DNA of 64,000 nt, taken from Coprobacillus sp. (GTDB lineage: Bacteria; Bacillota_I; Bacilli_A; RFN20; CAG-826). Made by a program: the position numbers and the translations under genes. Shown in pieces: positions 19,103 to 29,554 of this stretch. Where the stretch lies: positions 1 through 64,000 of the forward strand of contig JAJQAG010000001.1 of assembly GCA_021203905.1 (NCBI GenBank), in the 5' to 3' direction. The notes below the pieces were generated by a model that was not told the DNA's origin, ran no database searches, and saw only the letters and a list, made by a program, of their open reading frames with translations. The stretch's first letter is position 1, and each line of letters begins with the position of its first letter.

Positions 19103-19178
19103 GGCCAGTTGGAGAAGCGGTTAACTCATCACCCCTTCACGGTGACATTCACGGGTTCGAATCCCGTACTGGTCACCA
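19103..19178 (+). tRNA. tRNA-Glu(TTC), with C33
   Basis: GGCCAGT...TCACC CCTTCAC GGTGA...ACGGGTTCGAATCCCGT ACTGGTC A CCA. Confidence 0.92.
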
Positions 19179-19264
19179 ATTATATATAAAAGATCAGCAA
19201 TGGTCTTTTTTTGTTTAAATATGATATTCATCATATTTCTCTCTTTTATGTTAGAATATAGCAA

Positions 19265-19759
19265 ATGAAAATATTAAATGACGAACTTGATAAGTCTTTA
19301 AAGAAGAAGAATCAAATCAATCTCTGGGTTATCGTTGGATCCACGCTTTTACTTGGAGTCATCCTTTTTCTTTTAATCTTTTATCAGTCTTCTAGTAGAC
19401 AACTTCTTTTTAGTATTCTCTGTACCCTCTTTACTGTTATCTATCTTCTTGTCATCTGGATATTGATATATGCTTCGATGACACCAATCCATAGATATCG
19501 TAAAGTTATTAGAATATATAACTCTCGTCCCTCACAGCACCTTGTTCTTCAATATATATCCACAAAAGAAGAAGTGGAGACCATTAATAGAATTAGTTGT
19601 CACTGCCACGTCTTTCTTATGGAAGATGGAAGAGATGGCAAGACCATCTTCTTTTATACAGAAGAGAGCGAGAAACCAGATTTTATAGAAAACGAATTCT
19701 ATGATATTTATTACTATCAACACTTTATAGGAGAGTATGACCTATGCAAGCGGGAGTAA
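19265..19759 (+). CDS. Small membrane protein (2 TM), unknown
   Basis: 164 aa ORF with two hydrophobic segments. Confidence 0.6.
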   Translation: MKILNDELDKSLKKKNQINLWVIVGSTLLLGVILFLLIFYQSSSRQLLFSILCTLFTVIYLLVIWILIYASMTPIHRYRKVIRIYNSRPSQHLVLQYISTKEEVETINRISCHCHVFLMEDGRDGKTIFFYTEESEKPDFIENEFYDIYYYQHFIGEYDLCKRE

Positions 19760-20302
19760 ATAAAAGGGGAGTTCGTAGCTTCTTTACTTACTTCACTGTG
19801 CCCTTTATCATCGCTATCGTTCTCATCTATGTCGCTTGGTATTATATCTTTCAGTGGATTAATAATGTCCATGATTGGGAGAAGATCACCATCTTTGCGG
19901 AGTGTGAGGGGGTTAAAGAGAGTATTGGTCATGACTTACTTAAATATATGAATGAAGAGTGGATCACAGAAGATGAAAGATGATATTGCGACTTATGAAG
20001 AATATCTCAAAACAAAGAAACACCCTATTCTCTTTGGCATGAGACCAGAAGATATCCATCTTGAGGGTGAACCTTCTTTGGCCACAAACTTAACCAAGCC
20101 CTACAACCTCAATGTGCAGGTTGCGGAACTTCTTGGTAACGAGTACTATCTCCATCTTCTCTTTGATGCAAACACTAATGAAGAGATTATTGCCAAGACC
20201 AATGCTGGCGTGGAGATTGCCCGTGGTGAAGTTGTCTCCGTTTCCTTCGATTTAGATAAGGTCACATTATTTGACGATATCTCTGAAAAAGCCATGAGAT
20301 GA
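19744..20302 (+). pseudogene. Decayed sugar ABC transporter locus: N-terminal membrane/solute-binding-like fragment joined to C-terminal TOBE fragment of a UgpC/MsmK-type ATPase
   Basis: Frame 1: MQAGVNKRGVRSFFTYFTVPFIIAIVLIYVAWYY...; frame 2: HPILFGMRPEDIHLEG...VAELLGNEYYLHLLFD...VSFDLDKVTLFD; no ATP-binding cassette present. Confidence 0.65.
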
Positions 20303-20479
20303 TTCTAAAATCGATATTTTTTCGAGAAAAAAAGTCCTAAATTAGTCATACATTTAGTTTGGTTTGCTTGTTTTTTATTTTTTAAAGTGATATATATTTT
20401 AATGTGTATATAATATACACATAATAATTATTATATTTACTAAGTATTTTCCAACAAGACGACGATATAAAAATTCATT

Positions 20480-21355
20480 ATGAAAAAAACTCTTACTTTA
20501 GTTATTGGATTAGTCTTAGCTCTATCTCTCTCTGGATGTAGTTTCAACCAAGATGTTACTTGTGATCCCGAAGAGGATGAGGATTGTTTTATTATTGATG
20601 ATGGAGACGAAGATGATGATAGTGGAGAGGAAGAGACCACTCCAACACCTGTTCACGATTATCAATATGTCGAAACTATCGCTCCCACTTGCACAGTGAT
20701 CGGTTACGATGTCTATGAATGCACGATTTGCGGGGCTCAAGAAGGTCGTAATCGTGTCTCCCCTCTCGGTCATGAAATTGACTACACCACTTATTATTTT
20801 GATAGTTCTGTTCACTATTGTCCTTGTATTCGTTGTGATGAAAAATTTGCTATCACCCAACATGATCTCGTTCAAGTCCTTGACGATGATCCTACCTGTG
20901 TCACTCTCGGAGTAGTTCGTTGGGAGTGCTCAGTCTGTGATTATTGGCGTGAAATCTACACCGATATGGTGGATCATGTCTATGATTTATGTCATTCTAC
21001 GGTTATCCTAGAACCAGGTTGCACTACAGAAGGGCAAAGAGAGTACACATGTGTTAATTGTGGTGGCGCACCAGTGGTAGAAGATATTGCCCCACTTGGA
21101 CATACCTTCAGTGATGATAGTGCATACGCCGCTAATACCACTCACCATTGGAAACTCTGTGATCGTTGTGGTGGTACCGATTTAACTGATTCCGCTGCCT
21201 GTTATGAATCACACACCATGGTGGATTATAGTCATGACTTTGATCAGGATGAGATATGTTACTATTGTCACTGGGATAAAAATAGTAGTGAAATAATCGA
21301 AAATCCAGAAGAAGAATATTTAGTGCTTCCAGACGAAGAACAACCAGATGCTTGA
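20480..21355 (+). CDS. Lipoprotein with Cys-rich (CxxC) repeats
   Basis: Lipobox LSLSGCSF; repeated PTC...Y.C..CG...LGH motifs. Confidence 0.75.
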   Translation: MKKTLTLVIGLVLALSLSGCSFNQDVTCDPEEDEDCFIIDDGDEDDDSGEEETTPTPVHDYQYVETIAPTCTVIGYDVYECTICGAQEGRNRVSPLGHEIDYTTYYFDSSVHYCPCIRCDEKFAITQHDLVQVLDDDPTCVTLGVVRWECSVCDYWREIYTDMVDHVYDLCHSTVILEPGCTTEGQREYTCVNCGGAPVVEDIAPLGHTFSDDSAYAANTTHHWKLCDRCGGTDLTDSAACYESHTMVDYSHDFDQDEICYYCHWDKNSSEIIENPEEEYLVLPDEEQPDA

Positions 21356-21461
21356 TTTTGAGACAAAAATCTAAATTAAATATATGACACTGGTGATCCC
21401 AGTTCTAGAGCAATATATAATAAAAAACGGGACAAACGTTCCCGCTTTTTATTTCTTTTTC

Positions 21462-21552
21462 TGGCGGAGGAAGTGGGATTTGAACCCACGCGCACTGTTA
21501 CATGCCTACGAGCTTTCCAAGCCCGCCCCTTCAGCCCCTTGGGTATTCCTCC
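21462..21552 (-). tRNA. tRNA-Ser(GGA)
   Basis: Reverse complement GGAGGAATACCCAAGGGGC...CGGGC TTGGAAA GCTCG...long variable arm...CCA. Confidence 0.93.
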
Positions 21553-21622
21553 AGGATAGAGATGCTGTGAGATTATTATAGCAAAGTTTATCTAACTATT
21601 TAAATGTTATTTCATATACAAT

Positions 21623-22600
21623 ATGTATATGCGTGAGTTTGTTATCACTAAGCCAGAGAGTGGTCAAACCTTAGAGAAGTATGTCCGTAAATTACTTAAG
21701 AATGCTCCTCTTAGTTTTATCTATAAGACCTTTAGAAAAGGGGATATTAAGGTCAATAATAAGAAGGCAAAAAAGGATGTGATTCTTCAAGATAATGATG
21801 TGGTAAAAATCTACATTAACGAAGAAGCCTTTGACTCATTCTTACCTAATAGTGATATTATTCCAAGCGATGTCATTAGGGAGTGGATAGTCTATGAGGA
21901 TGAGAACATTTTAGCGGTTAATAAACCCAAAGGGATCTTAGTCACCGAAGCGGACACTACAATAGAGAAGTCTCTTGACCAACTCGTTTTAGAGTATCTC
22001 TATCTTAAAGGAGAATATGATCCAAATAGTAGTCCCACTCTAAAACCCGGACCCGCTCATAGAATTGATCGAAATACTTCAGGGATTGTTTTATTTGGAA
22101 AAAACATCAGCGCTCTACAAGCCCTATTTACGATGATGAAAGATAAAAAAGCTCTCTCAAAGAAGTACTATGCCCTTGTAGATGGCGTCATCCTTAATGA
22201 AGGAGAAGTGGACGCTCCCCTATTAAAAGATGCTGAAACTAACACTGTGAGAGTGGCCTCTTATAAAGAAGGGGCCAAATCTGCGACCACTAAATACAAA
22301 CCTATAAAAGTGTATGGGAATTATACCTTATTAGATGTCTCTCTTCTCAGTGGTCGTACCCATCAGATCAGAGTGCACCTCTCTTATATATCTCACCCCA
22401 TAATTGGGGACTCGAAGTATGGTAATTTTGAGCGGAATAAATTCTTTAAGGAGAAGTATGGTTTAAAGAGTCAATTCCTTGAAGCCTACTCCCTCACTTT
22501 TAATCATCCACCCATGCCACTAGAGTATCTCTCTGGTCAAACCATAGAGGTTCCCCTTAGTAAAGAGTATCAAGAAATTCTTAACCAAATCGACGAATAA
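21623..22600 (+). CDS. RluC/RluD-family pseudouridine synthase
   Basis: S4-like N-terminus; HRIDRNTSGIVLFGKN; SGRTHQIRVHLSYISHPIIGDSKYG. Confidence 0.93.
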   Translation: MYMREFVITKPESGQTLEKYVRKLLKNAPLSFIYKTFRKGDIKVNNKKAKKDVILQDNDVVKIYINEEAFDSFLPNSDIIPSDVIREWIVYEDENILAVNKPKGILVTEADTTIEKSLDQLVLEYLYLKGEYDPNSSPTLKPGPAHRIDRNTSGIVLFGKNISALQALFTMMKDKKALSKKYYALVDGVILNEGEVDAPLLKDAETNTVRVASYKEGAKSATTKYKPIKVYGNYTLLDVSLLSGRTHQIRVHLSYISHPIIGDSKYGNFERNKFFKEKYGLKSQFLEAYSLTFNHPPMPLEYLSGQTIEVPLSKEYQEILNQIDE

Positions 22601-22662
22601 ACTATTAAGTTTATTTCTTAAAGGGTCTATAATAGTGTTTAAGCGTGACAGAAGGTCCATAT

Positions 22663-24363
22663 ATGAGAGTTATTGATAACTATAATAGATGGCTTAATTC
22701 TCCTAAAGTCTCGAAAGAAACTAAGACTATTTTAAAGTCAATGACCAGCGAAGAAATTGATGATGCCTTTTATAAAGACATTGAATTTGGAACCGCTGGA
22801 ATGCGTGGTGTTCTTGGACCGGGCACCAATAGATTAAATGAATTTACGATTACTAAAGCCTGTGTGGGCTACGCCAAATATCTTTTAGAGAAGTATCCTA
22901 ATGCCAAGAGCATGGGAGTGGTCATCTCTCACGATAATCGTCATATGTCGAGAGAGTTCACTTTATTATGCGCCAAAGTGTTAAATGACTTTGGGATCAA
23001 TACCTATATCTTTGATAGCCTTAGACCCACTCCTGAACTATCTTTTACTGTTCATTATCTTAAGGCTTGTGGTGGGATTATGATTACCGCCTCTCACAAC
23101 CCCAAAGAATATAATGGCTTTAAGGTCTACGATGAGAAGGGTTGTCAATTAGTGCCTTCTAAGATTGGTCGTCTCTTAGAGATTATCGGTAGTTTACCTA
23201 ATGAACTAGAAGTTGACTATAAAGCGGAGAAGAAGAGTGGAGTTAATACCCTCCTCAGCAAAGAAGTAGATGATGCCTATGTCAAAGCCGTGGAAGCGGT
23301 CTCTCTTCATCCTGAACTCGATAAGAGTGATTTTAAGATTGTCTTCTCCCCTAGTCATGGAACGACCTACCGCAATATGATGAGAATCTTTAAAGACTTA
23401 GGCTACTCTGTCTTCCCAGTGAGAAGTCAATGTAACCCTGATCCTAACTTCTCTAATACAAGAAGTCCTAATCCTGAAGATCCTAAATCTTTTGAAGAGG
23501 GAATTAAACTTGCGGAGAAGATTAATGCGGATCTTATTATTGTCACCGATCCTGATGGGGATAGAGTGGGACTTGCTTATCACTCCCGCACTGGAGTGTA
23601 TAAACTCTTTAATGGAAACGAAAGTGCTTGTCTCTTATTTGAGTATCTCTGTAAAGAGAGAGCAAAACAAGATAAGGTTCCAAAAGACCCTGTGATGTAC
23701 ACCACTATTGTCTCTTCTCCTTTAGGAGAAAAGATTGCCCAACACTACGGGGTGACCACAAAGAAATTCTTAACTGGTTTTAAGTATATTGGTAACCAGA
23801 TAGGACTTGATGAAGAAGCGGGTCATCCCACCTTCTTCTTTGGTTATGAAGAGTCCTATGGTTGTCTCCCCTCTCCAATTGCGAGAGATAAAGATGGACT
23901 TCAAGCCGCGCTTATGTATGCCGAGATGGCGGTGTACTATCGTAAGAAACACGATATTAACCTTGGTCAAGCTTATACTTCAATCTGTGAGCACTACGGA
24001 TATCACCTTGATGTTGTGAGAAGTGTGGAGTTTAAGGGAAGTACTGGAGCGAGTGAGATGGAAGCGATTATGACCGCTCTTAGAACTCGACCCTTTAAGG
24101 CTTTACTTGGTTATAATGTTACTTGTATCGAAGACTATCAATCCTTAACCCGTACTAGTGGTGGTAAAAAAGAGAAGATCAATCTTCCTAAGAGCGATGT
24201 CTTAAGATTCACCTTCTCCGATGGTAGTGTTCTTGCGGTGCGTCCTAGTGGCACCGAACCAAAGATTAAATTCTATGTGTCTATTGTCGACACCGAGCGA
24301 GAAGCGGCACTTGAGAAGTGCGACATGTTCTTTATGAAGCTCAATGCCTTTCTCAATCTATAA
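22663..24363 (+). CDS. pgcA: Phosphoglucomutase/phosphomannomutase
   Basis: FGTAGMRGVLGPGTNR, GIMITASHNPKEYNGFKVY, DPDGDRVGLA, RPSGTEPKIKFY. Confidence 0.95.
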   Translation: MRVIDNYNRWLNSPKVSKETKTILKSMTSEEIDDAFYKDIEFGTAGMRGVLGPGTNRLNEFTITKACVGYAKYLLEKYPNAKSMGVVISHDNRHMSREFTLLCAKVLNDFGINTYIFDSLRPTPELSFTVHYLKACGGIMITASHNPKEYNGFKVYDEKGCQLVPSKIGRLLEIIGSLPNELEVDYKAEKKSGVNTLLSKEVDDAYVKAVEAVSLHPELDKSDFKIVFSPSHGTTYRNMMRIFKDLGYSVFPVRSQCNPDPNFSNTRSPNPEDPKSFEEGIKLAEKINADLIIVTDPDGDRVGLAYHSRTGVYKLFNGNESACLLFEYLCKERAKQDKVPKDPVMYTTIVSSPLGEKIAQHYGVTTKKFLTGFKYIGNQIGLDEEAGHPTFFFGYEESYGCLPSPIARDKDGLQAALMYAEMAVYYRKKHDINLGQAYTSICEHYGYHLDVVRSVEFKGSTGASEMEAIMTALRTRPFKALLGYNVTCIEDYQSLTRTSGGKKEKINLPKSDVLRFTFSDGSVLAVRPSGTEPKIKFYVSIVDTEREAALEKCDMFFMKLNAFLNL

Positions 24364-25167
24364 TTGATTCTTAATAATATATTTGATTGCGCCTTTTACT
24401 CCTTGGTGGTTGCAATCTTTTTTTGTGGTGAAGGTAGCAATCTCTTTTAAGGAGTCCATCCCGTTTTTCATCGCCACGCCCACACCGGCTTCTTGTAGCA
24501 TCTCTTTATCATTAGAGGCATCCCCAATACAGACAATGTTCTCTTTAGGGATATGATAATAATCCGCAATATACTTAATGCACTCTCCTTTAGAGATATT
24601 TTTATTAAAGACTTCACAGTATGCTGCCCTAAACCAAAAACGAAGTTCATAATCTGGGTATTTACTCACAACGTTAGTTATCTTTTCTGTATCTTCTTTA
24701 TTCGTGCGGCATCTCATAAGAAGAGTCCAGGGATCGTGGGAGAGGGTCTCATTGATATCCCCAAGGATGAGATTCATATCTTCCACTCCAAAGAAAGAGG
24801 CGAGAAACTCATCATACTCACTCGCCCAGATAGTATCGGTGTTTTCACACATGATGCTATAGACACTATCTCCACACGCATTATATATTTCTTTGACAAT
24901 CTCTTTTGGGAAGATGTAGTGGGTTTGCTTAAAGTTATTATCAAAGGGGTGGAGACAAAACGCTCCATTATAGCAAATAAAAGGAGCTTTTAATCCTATC
25001 TCATCCCCAAAGTGTTTGAGGGATCGATAAGGTCTTCCGCTCGCAAGGACTATAAGATGTCCTTCATCTTGTAATTTATGAAGATAGGAAATAGTTCTAT
25101 GGGGAATCTTTTTCTTATCATTAAGGAGAGTGCTATCCATATCGATAGCAAATAAATACTTTTTCAT
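24358..25167 (-). CDS. Cof-type HAD-IIB hydrolase
   Basis: FAIDMDSTLLNDKK, LASGRPYRSLKHF, IGDASNDKEMLQEAGVGVAMKNG. Confidence 0.92.
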   Translation of the reverse strand: MKKYLFAIDMDSTLLNDKKKIPHRTISYLHKLQDEGHLIVLASGRPYRSLKHFGDEIGLKAPFICYNGAFCLHPFDNNFKQTHYIFPKEIVKEIYNACGDSVYSIMCENTDTIWASEYDEFLASFFGVEDMNLILGDINETLSHDPWTLLMRCRTNKEDTEKITNVVSKYPDYELRFWFRAAYCEVFNKNISKGECIKYIADYYHIPKENIVCIGDASNDKEMLQEAGVGVAMKNGMDSLKEIATFTTKKDCNHQGVKGAIKYIIKNQL

Positions 25168-26150
25168 TATAAGGTCACTAAACCGATTTTCTCTTTTACT
25201 CTTAATAGAGTCTTAGAGGCTACGGCTTTGGCTTTCTTAGCCCCCTCTTCTAAAGCTTCTTTATAAGCGCCAGAAGAGAGAATCTCTTGATATCTTTCTT
25301 GGAAAGGAACAAGTTCCTTAACTACGACCTCGGCGACTTCTTTCTTAAAGTCTCCATATCCACAACCGGAGAAGTGCTTCTCAGCTTCCTCTATTGAGCA
25401 ATCACTTAGAGCAGCGTATATCGTAAGGAGATTAGAGATACCCGGTTTCTTATTAACATCATACTTAATCGTGTTATCAAGATCTGTGACCGCGCTCATA
25501 ATCTTCTTTCTGATGGTCTTCTCATCATCTAAGAGATAGATATCTCCTTTCGAATCACTCTTACTCATCTTCTTCGTAGGATCTGAAAGAGACATTATTC
25601 TTTTACCCACTTTATTGACGAGAGGTTGAGGGAGAGTAAAGGTGTCCCCATATCTCTTGTTGAAGCGGTTAGCTAAGTCTCTTGTAAGTTCTACATGTTG
25701 GACTTGATCCTCTCCTACAGGAATGGTGTCCACATCATAGAGGAGGATATCACTCGCCATAAGAACAGGATACGCAAAAATACCTAAACCAATGGCGTTT
25801 TGATTGAGTTTTATAGATTGATCTTTATATTGGGTCATTCTACTTAACTCCCCCATATAGAGATAATTTTGTAAAATTATGGCGAGTTCAGCGTGTTCGC
25901 TGACACTAGATTGGAGAAAAATGGTGTTTTTCTTTGGATCAAGACCTGCGGCAAGATAAAAACAGGCAATATCAATACTATTTTTAGTCAATATACTTGG
26001 TTCAATAGGCAATGTTAAAGCGTGCAAATCGGCAATAAAAATAAACATTTCGCCTTCATTTTGCAGACTTTTTAGATTTTTAAGCACTCCAATATAGTTT
26101 CCTAATGTCAAAGTGCCCGTTGGTTTCACACCAGTAAGGATTCTTGCCAT
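25167..26150 (-). CDS. trpS: Tryptophanyl-tRNA synthetase
   Basis: GVKPTGTLTLGNYIG, PVGEDQVQHVELTRDLA, KKMSKSD. Confidence 0.96.
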   Translation of the reverse strand: MARILTGVKPTGTLTLGNYIGVLKNLKSLQNEGEMFIFIADLHALTLPIEPSILTKNSIDIACFYLAAGLDPKKNTIFLQSSVSEHAELAIILQNYLYMGELSRMTQYKDQSIKLNQNAIGLGIFAYPVLMASDILLYDVDTIPVGEDQVQHVELTRDLANRFNKRYGDTFTLPQPLVNKVGKRIMSLSDPTKKMSKSDSKGDIYLLDDEKTIRKKIMSAVTDLDNTIKYDVNKKPGISNLLTIYAALSDCSIEEAEKHFSGCGYGDFKKEVAEVVVKELVPFQERYQEILSSGAYKEALEEGAKKAKAVASKTLLRVKEKIGLVTL

Positions 26151-26230
26151 AATCTCATTTACTCCAGATATTAAGTTTATGCTATAAAACTAAGTTTTAC
26201 AATAGCATAAAATTGTGTATACTTTTAGTT

Positions 26231-26938
26231 ATGAATATTGTCAGCATGGAAAAAATGTCCCTTGTGGACTACCCCAATAAGATTTCCACAGTCTTGTTTA
26301 TGAAAGGATGTAATTTTTGTTGTCCTTTCTGTCATAACAAAGATTTAGTTCTTCATGGTGACACTATTCCCGTGATGGATGAAGATGAGATATTTACCTA
26401 TCTTAAACGCCGTCAAGGAATGATTGATGCGGTGGTCATCACTGGTGGGGAACCCACTCTCGATCCCGATCTTATTGACCTCATCAAGAGAATCAAGGAC
26501 ATGGGTTATTTAGTAAAACTTGACACTAACGGCAGTAATAGCCTTGTCTTAAAAGAGATTGTTTCTAATAAACTCGTGGACTATATTGCGATGGATATAA
26601 AAAACTGCCCCGCCAGATATGATGAAACTGCGGGAGCAAAGGTTGATTTAGAAGAGATCAAAGCGAGTATTAGAATCCTTCTTAAAGGTTCAGTGAACTT
26701 TGAGTTCCGTATGACCATCATGAAGGAATTTCATCAACCTAATGCGGAGGATGTAAAAGAGCTCGCCCACCTCATCGATGGAGCGAAGCTCTTAATGTTA
26801 CAAAAGTATGAAGATAGTCCTAACTGTATTGTTGGGGGCTTTCACGCCCTAAACGAGAGAGAAGTCAGAGAATATCGTAAGGCTTTATCTGTTTATTTCC
26901 ACGGGGCAATCTATTGCCGTGGATACGGATTTAGTTAA
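26231..26938 (+). CDS. nrdG: Anaerobic RNR-activating radical SAM protein
   Basis: KGCNFCCPFCHNKDLV CxxxCxxC; VVITGGEPTL. Confidence 0.88.
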   Translation: MNIVSMEKMSLVDYPNKISTVLFMKGCNFCCPFCHNKDLVLHGDTIPVMDEDEIFTYLKRRQGMIDAVVITGGEPTLDPDLIDLIKRIKDMGYLVKLDTNGSNSLVLKEIVSNKLVDYIAMDIKNCPARYDETAGAKVDLEEIKASIRILLKGSVNFEFRMTIMKEFHQPNAEDVKELAHLIDGAKLLMLQKYEDSPNCIVGGFHALNEREVREYRKALSVYFHGAIYCRGYGFS

Positions 26939-29318
26939 TCGTGGCTTTTCTCTCTTCAAGATATCTTCTAATCTCACTGGGATTATTGTAGAAAGCAGTT
27001 TTCCCATTTTCTTTTACCACAAGCGTTGGCGCTTGTTTTATTTTATAGGAATTAGTGAGATCAACATTCTCCTCCGCATCTATGGTCTTATATTCCACTC
27101 CTTCGGAGTCAAGCATAGTTTTGGCGGCGAAGCACTTTGGGCATGTCTTTGTGGTAAAGAGGAGAAGAGAATCATCATCACTGATTTCCATCACCATATT
27201 CCCATCTCCATCTTTGGTAATGGTTCTTGGTTTTAAGACGGAGTGTTCAATGACATACTCTTTTCGATCTTTAAACTCTTGAGTCTTACCCGCATTCCAG
27301 TTCTGCACTGGTCGGTAGTATCCCGTAATACGAGAGTAGACTTCGGTTCTCTCCCCACAGACTGGGCAGATATATTGCTCCCCTGTAAGATAGCCGTGGT
27401 GGTGACACACAGAATAGGTGGGGGAGATAGTGTAGTAAGGTAAACGATAGTTATGGGCAATTTTACTCACTAGTTCCATGGTTGCCTTCCAGTCTGGCAT
27501 CTTTTCTCCAAGGAACACATGGAACACGGTTCCAGAGGTATATAAGGTTTGGAGTTCATCTTGAATATCTAAGGCCGCAAAGACATCATCTGTGAAGGAG
27601 ACAGGGAGATGACTACTATTGGTGTAATAGGGAGTCTTATTGTCATCACTGGCGGTGATAATATTAGGATATTTCTCCTTGTCATGCTTGGCTAAACGAT
27701 AAGCCGTAGATTCTGCGGGAGTGGCTTCAAGGTTATATAAGTCCCCATATAACTCTTGATAATCAGAGAGTTTGTTTCTCATAAAGTTAAGGACATCTTT
27801 AGCGAATTGTTGAGCCTCAGGATCAGTAAGATCTTTCTTAAGCCATCTGGCATTAAGGCAGGCTTCATTCATCCCCACAAGACCAATGGTGGAGAAGTGG
27901 TTATTAAAGGTTCCTAAATATTTCTTAGTGTAGGGATATAGTCCCGCATCAAGGAATTTGGTAATAACATTTCTTTTAATCTTAAGAGATCTCGCGGCAA
28001 TATCCATCATCTTACTTAATCTCGCATAGAAGTCTTTCTCATCAGTTGCAAGATACGCGATTCTCGGCATATTGATCGTGACCACACCAACGGAACCTGT
28101 GGACTCACCGCTACCAAAGAAACCACCAGATTTTCTTCTTAATTCTCTAAGATCAAGTCTTAACCTACAGCACATACTACGAACATCAGAGGGTTCCATA
28201 TCGGAATTGATGTAGTTTGAGAAGTAGGGAGTACCGTATTTCGCGGTCATCTCAAAGAGTAATCTATTGTTTTCAGTATCGCTCCAATCAAAGTCTTTAG
28301 TGATGGAATAGGTGGGGATGGGATATTGGAATCCTCTTCCATTGCTATCGCCTTCAATCATGACCTCGATAAAGGCTTTATTTACCATCGCCATCTCTTT
28401 AACACAGTCTTTGTATTTAAAGTCCATCTCCTTATCACCCACAAGAGCGGGAAGCTCCGCCATATCATTAGGAACCACCCAGTCAAGGGTAATGTTGGTG
28501 AAAGGAGCTTGGGTTCCCCATCTAGAAGGAGTGTTGACTCCATAAACGAAAGATTGAATGCATTGCTTCACTTCATCATAGGAGAGGTTATCCACTTTGA
28601 CATAAGGAGCAAGGTAAGTATCAAAAGAGGAGAAGGCTTGAGCGCCCGCCCACTCATTTTGCATAATCCCAAGGAAGTTCACCATTTGATTGCAGAGCGT
28701 AGAGAGGTGTTTTGCGGGGCAAGAGGTAATCTTACCTTCCACTCCTCCTAAACCCTCTTGGATGAGCTGTTTGAGGCTCCAGCCCGCACAATAACCAGTG
28801 AGCATGCTTAAGTCATGGAGGTGAAGATCTGCATTCCTATGGGCATTAGCGATTTCTTGATCGTAAACTTCGCTTAACCAGTAGTTTGCGGTAATCGCTC
28901 CAGAGTTAGATAAAATGAGACCTCCCACAGAGTAGGTCACTGTGGAGTTCTCTTTCACTCTCCAATCCATATTCTTTAAATAATTATTAACAGTTTGTTT
29001 ATAGTCCAAGTCAGAGGTTTTCATCTCTCTTAAGGACTCATGTTGTTTTCTATACACCATATAGGATTTACACACATCCACAAAGCCACAACTGAGAAGG
29101 ACATTTTCGACAGAATCTTGGATGTCTTCCACACTGATGACCTCATCAACCACTTTGCTTTCAAAATCCGCGGTGGTCTTTAAGGCAAAGGTTGAAATCA
29201 TCTCATCAGTAAAGGACTTGTGTTCCGCGATAAAGGCTCTCTTAATCGCGTTCTCAATCTTTCTGATGTCAAACTTGACGATCTTCTCGTCTCTCTTTTT
29301 TACTTGTAGCATAAGCAA
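26931..29318 (-). CDS. nrdD: Anaerobic ribonucleoside-triphosphate reductase with C-terminal glutaredoxin-like domain
   Basis: ATP-cone N-terminus; RITGYYRPVQNWNAGK glycyl radical region; C-terminal LLLFTTKTCPKCFAAKTMLDSEGVEYKTID. Confidence 0.93.
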   Translation of the reverse strand: MLMLQVKKRDEKIVKFDIRKIENAIKRAFIAEHKSFTDEMISTFALKTTADFESKVVDEVISVEDIQDSVENVLLSCGFVDVCKSYMVYRKQHESLREMKTSDLDYKQTVNNYLKNMDWRVKENSTVTYSVGGLILSNSGAITANYWLSEVYDQEIANAHRNADLHLHDLSMLTGYCAGWSLKQLIQEGLGGVEGKITSCPAKHLSTLCNQMVNFLGIMQNEWAGAQAFSSFDTYLAPYVKVDNLSYDEVKQCIQSFVYGVNTPSRWGTQAPFTNITLDWVVPNDMAELPALVGDKEMDFKYKDCVKEMAMVNKAFIEVMIEGDSNGRGFQYPIPTYSITKDFDWSDTENNRLLFEMTAKYGTPYFSNYINSDMEPSDVRSMCCRLRLDLRELRRKSGGFFGSGESTGSVGVVTINMPRIAYLATDEKDFYARLSKMMDIAARSLKIKRNVITKFLDAGLYPYTKKYLGTFNNHFSTIGLVGMNEACLNARWLKKDLTDPEAQQFAKDVLNFMRNKLSDYQELYGDLYNLEATPAESTAYRLAKHDKEKYPNIITASDDNKTPYYTNSSHLPVSFTDDVFAALDIQDELQTLYTSGTVFHVFLGEKMPDWKATMELVSKIAHNYRLPYYTISPTYSVCHHHGYLTGEQYICPVCGERTEVYSRITGYYRPVQNWNAGKTQEFKDRKEYVIEHSVLKPRTITKDGDGNMVMEISDDDSLLLFTTKTCPKCFAAKTMLDSEGVEYKTIDAEENVDLTNSYKIKQAPTLVVKENGKTAFYNNPSEIRRYLEERKATIN

Positions 29319-29554
29319 TACCCCCTGTATTGTTTGGTGTATAGATGTTGGCCCCAGAAATGGGCTATCTAAGTGAGTGTGAGAATATATTAATACAACT
29401 TACTAAAGTAAAGAAACAAAAAAATCATTTATTTAGACATTGTCTATATTCTCCAAGTTTTCTCTTTTACTATAGTTTCTATAGGAGTATGGAGAGAAAA
29501 AAATATGATGTATATTAATGGAACTCATCAAAAGAAAGGTCTTATAATATAGGC

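Noticed and set aside
26919-27236. 105 aa plus-strand ORF overlapping nrdD
   Set aside because: Antisense to conserved nrdD coding sequence.
28326-28751. 141 aa plus-strand ORF inside nrdD
   Set aside because: Shadow ORF antisense to the conserved catalytic region.
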